A stretch of 64,000 nt of DNA from Balneolaceae bacterium UBA7797. GTDB lineage: Bacteria > Bacteroidota > Rhodothermia > Balneolales > Balneolaceae. Below are positions 1 to 7,341 of the stretch, one piece after another. The position numbers and the translations under genes are program-made. The notes under the pieces were generated by a model, which saw nothing but the letters and a program-made list of their open reading frames with translations, had not been told where the DNA came from and ran no database searches. The DNA lies in assembly GCA_002480645.1 (NCBI GenBank), contig DLCN01000028.1, positions 1-64,000 on the forward strand, given 5' to 3'. How positions within the stretch are numbered: the first letter of the stretch is position 1; each line of letters starts with the position of its first letter.

Positions 1-2
1 CA

Positions 3-110
3 GAGGCGGAGCCGATGAATCTGCACAACGTTGATCCTGATGGTTCTCATCCTTATAGTCTCTTATCCACTTTGAGCCAGTTCTCTTTACCAACATCCAC
101 CAAAGACTAA
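3..110 (+). CDS. possible C-terminal tail of an upstream gene
   Basis: The third frame is open from the window edge to a TAA at 108-110 and gives a 35-residue hydrophilic tail ending in PTSTKD. The other two plus-strand frames close within the first 35 bases. No family is recognisable from so short a stretch. It could be the end of a gene that starts outside the window, or chance. Confidence 0.3.
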   Translation, partial: EAEPMNLHNVDPDGSHPYSLLSTLSQFSLPTSTKD

Positions 111-184
111 CATCCACATGCGGGTTTTAAGAATTTGTTTTATGTTGAGCTTAACTGCTTACCCCGAACTAACTTAAAACCACT

Positions 185-2092
185 ATGTATGCACTTCTTA
201 TTGCTCTCCTCACCCTGTTCATTCAACCTGAAACAGCCGATTCGATAAAGGTTGAAACAGAGATCGGAAAAGTCACCGTCTTCAGAAATCAGGCTCAGAT
301 CCATCGGGAAGAGAAGATCACCTTAAAGAAAGGAAAACAGACCGTTGTATTTACCGGGTTATCAGAGTTCCTTATTCCGGAAAGTATTCAGATCAAAGCA
401 AATGGATCGTTCACCCTGCTGTCATTAAATTCGCAGACTCACTACTCTGAAGAAACCATTTGGCGGGAAGATGTACAGGAATTGCGGGAGCAGCGAAAAG
501 TGGTGCAAAAGCAACATCAGAAAAAGCAGACTGAGCTGGAGGTGTTAAAAAAGGAAGAAACCATGCTTCATTCCACAACTAACATCATCAATAACAATAA
601 ACTAAGCAGTGTGGAACTGGAACAGCTTCTGGAACTGTATCGCGAGAAATTATCGGAAGTACTTAACCGCCAGAATGAAGTACGGGATGAGATCGATGAA
701 CTCCAGCGAAAATTAACCCATCTCGACCGACAGATCGCGGAAAGCGGAGTGGTAAAAAGTGATCGTTCGATGGAAGTCGTGGCTGAAGTGATGTCGGATG
801 ATGATCAGGAGTTAACGTTCTACCTCAGCTATCTGGTTACAAATGCGGGCTGGAATGCCACTTATGATCTCCGATCACAGGATATTGACTCCCCTCTTTC
901 CATCACTTATAAAGCAAATATATGGCAACAAACAGGAATTGACTGGAAAGACATCACTTTCACCATCAACTCCGGAGACCCTGCTTCCAATTCCACCAAA
1001 CCGGAGTTAAGCACTAATTATGTGGGGTATTATAACAGATATCGAAATAGCGGAAGACGTAATAATAGCACCACCGGTAAAGTGAGTATGTACCAAACGA
1101 ACAACCGTGGATTGGTAGAAGGTATAGTTATTGATTCGAGAGGAGAAACTTTACCTGCTGTAAATGTACTTATTGAAGAATTGGGGCGGGGAACTACAAC
1201 CGATATAGACGGAAAATTCCGTTTAGAATACATACCGAATGGTACGTTTACGTTGAAATCCACCTTTATTGGCTTTCAACCCCACCGGTCTAAGATCACT
1301 ATTTACAATAACGGACTTTTTATAACCACCACAATGGAAGAGGATATTATGGGCCTCGAAGAAGTGGTGGTAAATGCTGCACCGGTCCGAGTTGCAGGTG
1401 TTAATGCATTTAGTGATTCATACAACGAACCACCGAAACCAAAAGTTCAGACACCGGATATCATTTACAATGAAGAGATTTCCAATCAAACCAGTTTTAG
1501 TTACGAGATTGGTATCCCCTACTCCGTACCATCCAACGGTAAAGAACATACGGTGGAGATCAAACGCGAAGAGGTGGAAACGAAGTATGAATTTGCCTCT
1601 GCTCCAAAACTATCAAAATTTGCTTATCTGATCGGGACACTTCCTGACTGGAGCTCTCTGAATCTGATCGAAGGGGAAGCGAATATCTACTTCGATAACA
1701 GTTTTGTGGGTTCGACCTGGCTGAATCCGACTTCCATTGACGACTCACTCACTGTATCACTGGGAAAAGATGAGCGGATCGTTGTTGAGCGGGAGCAATT
1801 GAAGGAATTTTCATCCAAAAACTTCTTCAGAAATAAAACCCGGGAAACTTTTTCATATGAGATCAGAGTGAGAAACACGAAATCTGAGCCGATAAAGATC
1901 ACTGTCGAAGATCAGCTTCCTGTTTCTACCAATGAAGAGATCAAGGTAACTGCAAAGGATCTGGGTGATGGATACATGCGGGAAGAAACAGGTATCGTTT
2001 ATTGGGAAATTGAACTGCAACCCGGAGAGACAAAAAAACTCCCATTAGTTTATGAATTGGAATATCCGAAAGGAAAACGGGTGGCATTTTAG
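185..2092 (+). CDS. MuiA-like DUF4140/DUF4139 protein with a carboxypeptidase-regulatory insert
   Basis: A 635-residue exported protein of the mucoidy-inhibitor MuiA family; its molecular role is not established. A hydrophobic signal-like start (about 1-19) is followed by a DUF4140 region (about 24-120, GKVTVFRNQAQIHRE), a charged coiled coil (about 95-190) and the DUF4139 beta-rich part from about 205. The DUF4139 part is split at about 309-400 by a CarboxypepD_reg-like domain (VEGIVIDSRGE through the GTTTDIDGKF turn), followed by an EEVVVNAAP linker of the type seen before TonB plugs. The DUF4139 C-terminus resumes at about 430. Related Bacteroidota proteins carry similar inserts. It starts at ATG 185 and is followed by a repeat and two terminators, so it is probably monocistronic. 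Confidence 0.85.
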   Translation: MYALLIALLTLFIQPETADSIKVETEIGKVTVFRNQAQIHREEKITLKKGKQTVVFTGLSEFLIPESIQIKANGSFTLLSLNSQTHYSEETIWREDVQELREQRKVVQKQHQKKQTELEVLKKEETMLHSTTNIINNNKLSSVELEQLLELYREKLSEVLNRQNEVRDEIDELQRKLTHLDRQIAESGVVKSDRSMEVVAEVMSDDDQELTFYLSYLVTNAGWNATYDLRSQDIDSPLSITYKANIWQQTGIDWKDITFTINSGDPASNSTKPELSTNYVGYYNRYRNSGRRNNSTTGKVSMYQTNNRGLVEGIVIDSRGETLPAVNVLIEELGRGTTTDIDGKFRLEYIPNGTFTLKSTFIGFQPHRSKITIYNNGLFITTTMEEDIMGLEEVVVNAAPVRVAGVNAFSDSYNEPPKPKVQTPDIIYNEEISNQTSFSYEIGIPYSVPSNGKEHTVEIKREEVETKYEFASAPKLSKFAYLIGTLPDWSSLNLIEGEANIYFDNSFVGSTWLNPTSIDDSLTVSLGKDERIVVEREQLKEFSSKNFFRNKTRETFSYEIRVRNTKSEPIKITVEDQLPVSTNEEIKVTAKDLGDGYMREETGIVYWEIELQPGETKKLPLVYELEYPKGKRVAF

Positions 2093-2106
2093 GACTTTGC
2101 CGGGCG

Positions 2107-2199
2107 CAAGGCAGATAGAGATCCAAATCCAATCATTCGTAATTCGGTCCTTCGGTCGTTCAATGGAACTACATGGGACCGAATTTCAGTCTGCCGTTG
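2107..2199. repeat. long nested inverted repeat (REP-like)
   Basis: AATTCGGTCC (2141-2150) pairs with GGACCGAATT (2176-2185). Outside it, CAAGGCAGA (2107-2115) pairs with TCTGCCGTTG (2190-2199) with one bulge. It lies just after the MuiA-like stop and has no T-run, so it looks more like a REP-type or cruciform element than a terminator. Confidence 0.5.
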
Positions 2200-2304
2200 T
2201 CCTGATTTCCTGAACACGACAAGACGGAAACCTTAAGTTATATTCAGGCTCAAAAAAGAACCACTTTTCCCGATCTCACATTAGCAACTCCCGTACTAAA
2301 ATTT

Positions 2305-2312
2305 TATCTTTG
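2305..2312 (+). promoter_or_regulatory. Bacteroidota-type -7 box candidate
   Basis: TATCTTTG matches the Bacteroidetes -7 consensus TAnnTTTG exactly. It sits 118 bases before the rsmB start, immediately ahead of two hairpins. A matching -33 TTG is not clear, so this is a motif match only. Confidence 0.35.
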
Positions 2313-2321
2313 CAGATTAAT

Positions 2322-2351
2322 AAGCCGATTAAAGTATCGGCTTGTTTTTTT
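2322..2351 (+). terminator. Rho-independent terminator or attenuator hairpin
   Basis: AAGCCGAT (2322-2329) and ATCGGCTT (2336-2343) form an 8-bp stem with a 6-base loop, followed by G and a run of seven T. It could end the MuiA-like transcript. Because it starts about 10 bases after the TATCTTTG box, it could also attenuate rsmB. Confidence 0.6.
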
Positions 2352-2367
2352 GAACCAAAGATTCTGA

Positions 2368-2395
2368 AAAGGTGACCATCAATCACCTTTTTTCG
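2368..2395 (+). terminator. second hairpin plus T-run before rsmB
   Basis: AAAGGTGA (2368-2375) pairs with TCACCTTT (2383-2390) across a 7-base loop, followed by TTT. It stands 17 bases after the T-run of the previous hairpin and 35 bases before the rsmB start, so two terminator-like structures are stacked in the leader. Confidence 0.5.
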
Positions 2396-2429
2396 TAGTT
2401 ACAACCAGCAATATTAAATCCGGATACCC

Positions 2430-3749
2430 TTGGAAACAGAATACTCAGAACGCTCTGCCAGTATCGACATACTAATTGAATTCGACTTGAACAAAGTCCT
2501 CGACTTTGCCATCGCCGATGAACTTGAAACACGGGAACGTGCTCAGGTCCGCGAATACGTGCAAAATATTCTGCGTAGAAGAAATTATCTCGATTTCCTG
2601 ATCGACCATTATTCCAGTATTGCCGTGGATGAAATGAAGGCTGAATTAAAGAACATCCTTCGCCTGGGTATCTACGATATGCTGTTCATGGACAGTACCC
2701 CGGATTACGCCGCCATCAACGAAGCAGTGGAGATCGCAAAATTCAAAATGGGTTCCAAGACCGGTGATCTGGTAAATGCCATCATGCGTAATCTGCAGCG
2801 TGATATGGAAAACCTCCCAAAACCGGCCTACAAAGACCGAACCAAGCTGGTTGCCACTACTTTCTCACATCCTGAATGGATGGTGGCCCGCTGGAGCAAG
2901 CGCTTTGGTGAGCGCGAGGCTTTCCAGCTGATGCAGGCCAACAACACCCGCCCAAATTATTATGTGCGTGTGAATTCTATGAAAACCAAGCCTTCGAATT
3001 TTGAATTACGCATGGATAAAATGGGCGTAGAGTTTGAAGCAAGCGACTGGCTACCAAATTTTTATAAAGTGGATTCTGTACAGCCTTTCATTGAAAAGGG
3101 TTTATTGGCAAAAGGAGTATGTCAGGTTCAGGATATTGCTGCCGGATTCGCTCCATTTGTGCTCGATCCTCAGCCGGGTGAGCAAATCTATGATCTGTGT
3201 GCCGCACCGGGAACCAAATCTATTATGATCTCTGATCTGACCGAAGGGGAAAGTGACATTCTTGCTGTGGACATTTCCGGTGATCGTCTGGAAAAACTGG
3301 CCGAAAGTGCTCTCAACTTTGGCGCGGAGAATATCAAGATCCGTCGTGGTGATGTTCTTGAACTTTCCCTCCCACTGGCCGATGCCGTACTACTCGATGC
3401 TCCCTGTACCGGTACCGGTGTACTGAGTAAACGAGCTGATCTTCGCTGGAGACGGGATGAAGAAGGTCTCAAAAAAGCCGTTGAACTTCAGGAACAACTT
3501 CTGGAAGAGGCTGCCAACATGGTTAAACGTGGTGGTCGACTCGTGTACAGTACCTGCTCCATTGAGCCGGAAGAGAATATGGATCAGGTCAACAAATTCC
3601 TTGAGAAGTACGACAATTTCGAACTCGAACCACTCGAAGACTTTGTACCTGAAGAGATCCTTGCTGAAGACGGCAAAGCTTATCAGACCCTGCCACACAA
3701 ACATGGTTGCGACGGTCACTTCGGTGTTCTTCTTAAACGAGTTAAATAG
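2430..3749 (+). CDS. rsmB: 16S rRNA m5C967 methyltransferase RsmB
   Basis: A 439-residue methyltransferase that makes 5-methylcytosine in helix 31 of 16S rRNA using S-adenosylmethionine. The N-terminal third is a NusB-like RNA-binding domain (AIADELETRERAQ to about 140). The C-terminal part is the Rossmann Nol1/Nop2/Sun domain with the SAM-binding segment DLCAAPGTKS, motif IV DAPCTGTG (C326) and motif VI YSTCSIEPEEN (C376), the two cysteines used by this family. The start is TTG at 2430; no in-frame ATG fits the NusB domain better. Length and motifs are typical. It is followed within 41 bases by the GxxExxY remnant, which has its own inverted ends. Confidence 0.93.
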   Translation: METEYSERSASIDILIEFDLNKVLDFAIADELETRERAQVREYVQNILRRRNYLDFLIDHYSSIAVDEMKAELKNILRLGIYDMLFMDSTPDYAAINEAVEIAKFKMGSKTGDLVNAIMRNLQRDMENLPKPAYKDRTKLVATTFSHPEWMVARWSKRFGEREAFQLMQANNTRPNYYVRVNSMKTKPSNFELRMDKMGVEFEASDWLPNFYKVDSVQPFIEKGLLAKGVCQVQDIAAGFAPFVLDPQPGEQIYDLCAAPGTKSIMISDLTEGESDILAVDISGDRLEKLAESALNFGAENIKIRRGDVLELSLPLADAVLLDAPCTGTGVLSKRADLRWRRDEEGLKKAVELQEQLLEEAANMVKRGGRLVYSTCSIEPEENMDQVNKFLEKYDNFELEPLEDFVPEEILAEDGKAYQTLPHKHGCDGHFGVLLKRVK

Positions 3750-3751
3750 CA

Positions 3752-4093
3752 TTAACCACGGAGAAGACTTAGCTTCACGGAGAAATCAGAATGGAATATC
3801 CGCTTAATGACCTTACAGATAAAGTTATTGGTGCGGCTATTCATGTTTATCTCAAAACCGACACGAACTTACCAGAATCTGCCTATCAGGAATGTCTGCT
3901 TTACAGCTTACCCCAAAAAAGGTTATTAGTTGAAAAGGAAAAAGGCATTCCTGTTACATTTGATGGAATACAGAACCCTGGCAATTACACAATTGGATTG
4001 CTACTTAATTTTAATGTTACCTTGAAGAAACGGGGTATTAAACGAATCATTAACTGAATACCCTCTGTGCTCTCTGTGCACACTGTGGTAAAT
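3752..4093. mobile_element. GxxExxY-type element: gene remnant between imperfect inverted ends
   Basis: The left flank contains TTAACCACGGAG (3752-3763) and CACGGAG (3776-3782). The reverse complement of the right flank (4061-4093) contains TTACCACAGTG and CACAGAG in the same order. These CAC-R-GAG motifs therefore frame the GxxExxY gene in opposite orientation, ending just after rsmB and just before valS. GxxExxY genes in many genomes sit in similar CACAGAG/CTCTGTG contexts (general knowledge). Treating the unit as mobile is inference. Confidence 0.5.
3791..4057 (+). pseudogene. GxxExxY family protein, internally deleted
   Basis: The 88 residues match the start (DLTDKVIGAAIHVYL) and the end (GLLLNFNVTLKKRGIKRII) of GxxExxY proteins, which normally have about 125 residues. 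After VTFDGI the reading jumps to the C-terminal strand and loses the central block that carries the YRxD and ELKA residues of the PD-(D/E)XK-like nuclease fold. The eponymous glycine is also replaced (NLPESAY in place of GLLESVY). The frame remains open, so a short peptide could be made, but a working nuclease is very unlikely. It lies between rsmB and valS, with inverted CACNGAG ends around it. Confidence 0.75.
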
Positions 4094-4109
4094 CATAAGC
4101 AAATAGATT

Positions 4110-6782
4110 TTGAGCAAAGAAATTCCCGCTAACTACGATCCATCCAACGTTGAAGATAAATGGTATGCTTACTGGATGGAGCAGAATTACTTCCACTCAG
4201 AAGTAGATCATTCTAAAGAACCTTTCACCATTGTGATTCCACCACCCAATGTTACCGGTGTACTTCACATGGGACATATGCTCAATAATACCATTCAGGA
4301 TGTACTGACCCGTAAAGCCCGGATGGAAGGCTACAATGCCTGCTGGGTTCCGGGAACTGACCACGCCTCCATTGCTACCGAAGCTAAAGTAGTTCGTAAA
4401 CTCCGGGATGAAGGCATCAAGAAAAGTGACCTCAGCCGAGACGAATTTCTTGAGCACGCCTGGGAATGGACACACAAACACGGTGGAATCATTCTGGAAC
4501 AGCTCAAAAAACTCGGGGCAAGCTGTGACTGGGATCGTACTTCCTTCACCATGGATGAAAAATATTCCGAATCGGTGATCGATACCTTCATTGATCTGTT
4601 CAACAAAGGAAAGATCTACCGCGGTGCCCGGATGATCAATTGGGATCCGGCTGCTCTCACCGCTTTGAGTGATGAAGAAGTGATTCACAAAGAAGTGAAT
4701 TCCAAATTGTATTATGTGAATTACAAAGTGGTTGGCTCTGATGAAATGGTAACCATTGCGACTACCCGTCCCGAGACCATTTTAGGTGATACTGCGGTTT
4801 GTATCAATCCGGATGATGAGCGATATACCCATCTCCATGGCAAAAAAGTGATCGTACCTCTCGTTAACCGGGAAGTTCCGATCATCCTGGACGATTACGT
4901 GGATATGGAATTCGGAACCGGTTGCCTGAAGGTGACTCCGGCCCACGACGTAAATGATTACGAACTGGGTCAGAAACACAATCTCGAAACCATCAACATG
5001 ATGAATGCGGATGGAACCATTTCTGAGGAAGGTGAGCTGTACATTGGAAAAGATCGTTTTGCCGTACGTAAGGAGATCATCAAAGATCTGGAAGCTGCCG
5101 GAAATCTTGAAAAGATCGAAGACTATAAAAATAAAGTTGGTTATTCGGAGCGTACGGATGTGGTGATCGAACCACGCCTCTCCCTGCAATGGTGGGTGAG
5201 CATGAAAGAACTGGCTCAGCCGGCTCTTGAAAACGTGATGAATGACAACATTCAGTTTCATCCGCCAAAATTCAAGAACACCTACCGTCACTGGATGGAA
5301 AACGTGAAAGACTGGTGTATTAGTCGTCAGTTGTGGTGGGGACATCGTATTCCGGCTTACTATTACGGCGAGGGGGACGACGATTTTGTAGTGGCTAAGA
5401 CGGCAGAAGAAGCCCTCGAAGCAGCCAAAAGCAAATCCGGAAATGCGGCGCTCACTTCCGCTGATCTGAAACAGGATGAAGACGTACTGGACACCTGGTT
5501 CTCTTCCTGGTTGTGGCCGATCTCTGTGTTTGACGGTTTCTATACCAAAGAAGAAGTGGATTATTACTATCCGACCAATGATCTTGTTACCGCTCCGGAG
5601 ATCATGTTTTTCTGGGTGGCGCGAATGATCATTGCCGGTTACGAGTACCGTGGCGAAATGCCTTTCAAAAATGTGTATTACACCGGGATCGTACGTGACA
5701 AACTTGGCCGGAAAATGAGTAAGTCGCTCGGTAATTCTCCGGATCCGCTCGAACTCATTAAAGAATACGGTGCCGACGGAGTTCGTATGGGAATGCTCTT
5801 CTCTACTCCTGCCGGAAATGATCTGCCTTTCGATCCATCCATTTGTGATCAGGGCAAGAAGTTCTCCAATAAGATCTGGAACGCCTTCCGATTCCTCACC
5901 ATGAATATGGAAGACGGTGTGGACTACGCTCCGACCACCGAAATTGACCCGGAAAATCTGGTCGACCGTTGGATGATGAGCCGTATCCATCAAACCATAA
6001 AAGAAGTAAATGCAGATTTTAAGAACTTTAAGCTGAATGACGCCCTCAAAAAAGTGTACTCCCTGATCTGGGATGATTTCTGCGACTGGTACATTGAACT
6101 GGCTAAACCGGATAATTACGGCGACAAATTTGATGTTCAGAAAATGAATGTAGCCCTGGGTATGTTCGAGCAGTTGATGAAGCTCCTCCACCCTTTCATG
6201 CCATTTATCTCGGAAGAGATCTGGCAATACATTCAGGATCGAAAACCGGAAGAAGCATTGGTGGTTTCTGCATGGCCGGAATACGACGAATCACTTGATC
6301 ATCAGGGCGATATTGACCTTTTCGGATTGATGCAGAATACGATTTCCTCCATCCGGAATATACGTGCTGAAATGGGCGTTTCTCCGAAAGAAGAGATCGA
6401 TCTGCATTTCAAAACGAAGTCAGCAGAGTTAGCTGATGCGATCACTGCAAATCAATGGATCCTGAACAAACTTCAGAATCTCAGCTCAGTTTCAATCGGA
6501 ACTGATATTGAGAAACCTAAAGCGTCGGCATCCTCACTGGTAGATGGCAACGAGATCTACGTACCTCTTGCCGGATTGATTGATGTAGACAAAGAGATAG
6601 AGCGTATAAACAGCGAGATCAAGCGCATTGAAGGTTGGCTGAAAGGTGTAAACGGAAAGCTGAATAATGAGAATTTCGTGAATAACGCCCCGGATGCGGT
6701 TGTTCAGAATGAGCGGAATAAAAAGCGGGATGGGGAAGCAAACCTCGAAAAACTCCGCGAACAGCTCAAAGACTTCGAATAG
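4110..6782 (+). CDS. valS: valyl-tRNA synthetase
   Basis: An 890-residue class I synthetase that charges tRNA-Val. Visible parts are the HIGH-type signature HMGH at 53-56 (in PPPNVTGVLHMGH), the CP1 editing domain in the middle, RQLWWGHRIPAYY, the KMSKS loop at 535-539, an anticodon-binding helical domain, and a C-terminal coiled-coil arm from about 815 (DVDKEIERINSEIKRIEGWL) typical of ValS. The start is TTG at 4110, matching the usual N-terminus (IPANYDPSNVEDKWY). Length is normal. It follows the GxxExxY remnant by 52 bases and is followed by the DUF559 element. Confidence 0.96.
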   Translation: MSKEIPANYDPSNVEDKWYAYWMEQNYFHSEVDHSKEPFTIVIPPPNVTGVLHMGHMLNNTIQDVLTRKARMEGYNACWVPGTDHASIATEAKVVRKLRDEGIKKSDLSRDEFLEHAWEWTHKHGGIILEQLKKLGASCDWDRTSFTMDEKYSESVIDTFIDLFNKGKIYRGARMINWDPAALTALSDEEVIHKEVNSKLYYVNYKVVGSDEMVTIATTRPETILGDTAVCINPDDERYTHLHGKKVIVPLVNREVPIILDDYVDMEFGTGCLKVTPAHDVNDYELGQKHNLETINMMNADGTISEEGELYIGKDRFAVRKEIIKDLEAAGNLEKIEDYKNKVGYSERTDVVIEPRLSLQWWVSMKELAQPALENVMNDNIQFHPPKFKNTYRHWMENVKDWCISRQLWWGHRIPAYYYGEGDDDFVVAKTAEEALEAAKSKSGNAALTSADLKQDEDVLDTWFSSWLWPISVFDGFYTKEEVDYYYPTNDLVTAPEIMFFWVARMIIAGYEYRGEMPFKNVYYTGIVRDKLGRKMSKSLGNSPDPLELIKEYGADGVRMGMLFSTPAGNDLPFDPSICDQGKKFSNKIWNAFRFLTMNMEDGVDYAPTTEIDPENLVDRWMMSRIHQTIKEVNADFKNFKLNDALKKVYSLIWDDFCDWYIELAKPDNYGDKFDVQKMNVALGMFEQLMKLLHPFMPFISEEIWQYIQDRKPEEALVVSAWPEYDESLDHQGDIDLFGLMQNTISSIRNIRAEMGVSPKEEIDLHFKTKSAELADAITANQWILNKLQNLSSVSIGTDIEKPKASASSLVDGNEIYVPLAGLIDVDKEIERINSEIKRIEGWLKGVNGKLNNENFVNNAPDAVVQNERNKKRDGEANLEKLREQLKDFE

Positions 6783-6795
6783 TTCGGGGAGCTAA

Positions 6796-6853
6796 ACATC
6801 CCCCGGATTAATTTCTAATACGAAATTAATCATCCCCCTTCAAAGAGGGACTT
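6796..6853 (-). repeat. left terminal element of the DUF559 unit
   Basis: On the minus strand it reads AAGTCCC-TCTTTGAAGGGGG, then a hairpin GATTAATTTC/GAAATTAATC (arms 6822-6831 and 6806-6815) and then CCGGGGGATGT. The first stem has one mismatch on the plus strand, but on the minus strand the same position is a G-T/G-U wobble, which favours the AAGTCC strand as the folding strand. Confidence 0.7.
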
Positions 6854-6858
6854 ACTTT

Positions 6859-7230
6859 ATGGCGAACAAGATTCTACCATATAATCCGGATTTAAAAATT
6901 CTGGCTCGTGAACTTAGAAAGAATGGTACACTGTCAGAAATTCTATTGTGGAATCAATTAAAGAGAAAAAAATTTGGGTTCGAATTTCATCGGCAGGTTC
7001 CCATCAAAAACTTTATTGTTGACTTCTACAGTCATGAATTGATGTTGGCTATTGAAGTAGATGGCTCCAGTCATGATTCAGAAAACCAATTAATTCTTGA
7101 TGAAAAGAGACAACAAGAAATTGAACAGCTCGGAGTTAGGTTTATTCGGATTGATGATCTTGAAGTAAAAACTAACCTGGATGGAGTAATTCAGTATATA
7201 TCAGCTCAAATTGATGAGTATTATAAATGA
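6859..7230 (+). CDS. DUF559 domain protein (Vsr-like endonuclease fold)
   Basis: A 123-residue protein of the DUF559 family, predicted to have a very-short-patch-repair/restriction-endonuclease-like fold; substrates are unknown. Recognisable blocks are ARELRKNGTLSEILLW, FHRQVPIKNFIVDFY (the catalytic Asp region), IEVDGSSH (E-x-D plus His) and the closing ELGVRFIRIDDLEV. It appears complete, so it could be active. The start is ATG 6859, six bases after the inner end of the left terminal element, and 23 bases separate the stop from the right one. The gene is more AT-rich than valS and the helicase gene around it, which suggests acquisition. Confidence 0.85.
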   Translation: MANKILPYNPDLKILARELRKNGTLSEILLWNQLKRKKFGFEFHRQVPIKNFIVDFYSHELMLAIEVDGSSHDSENQLILDEKRQQEIEQLGVRFIRIDDLEVKTNLDGVIQYISAQIDEYYK

Positions 7231-7253
7231 CATTGATCACATCTTTGCTTAGA

Positions 7254-7314
7254 AAGTCCCCCTTTGAAGGGGGCTCATTCAGCACAGTACATCTGTGCTG
7301 AATGCGGGGGATGT
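7254..7314 (+). repeat. right terminal element of the DUF559 unit
   Basis: It reads AAGTCCCCC, TT-TG-AA loop, GGGGG (stem 7258-7264/7267-7273), then a perfect 12-bp hairpin CATTCAGCACAG/CTGTGCTGAATG (7276-7287/7293-7304), then CGGGGGATGT. The layout matches the left copy, but the second hairpin shares no sequence with it. Confidence 0.7.
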
Positions 7315-7341
7315 CCGAACAATCTCTAAATGATTTTTTAA

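Larger units (their letters stand above)
6796..7314. mobile_element. DUF559 nuclease gene framed by structured inverted ends
   Basis: Two copies of one element face each other across the DUF559 gene. Each copy reads, from its inner end, AAGTCCC, then a hairpin closing on TTTGAA, then a second hairpin of unrelated sequence, then CGGGGGATGT. The left copy lies on the minus strand (6796-6853) and the right copy on the plus strand (7254-7314). The block sits cleanly between valS and the helicase gene. No target-site duplication is evident by eye. Mobility is inference. Confidence 0.6.

Noticed and set aside
4782..6227. A 481-codon open frame on the minus strand opposite valS
   Set aside because: It is fully antisense to a gene with every ValS motif. 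Its translation has no recognisable domain and is His/Ile/Phe-rich as expected for an opposite-strand shadow.
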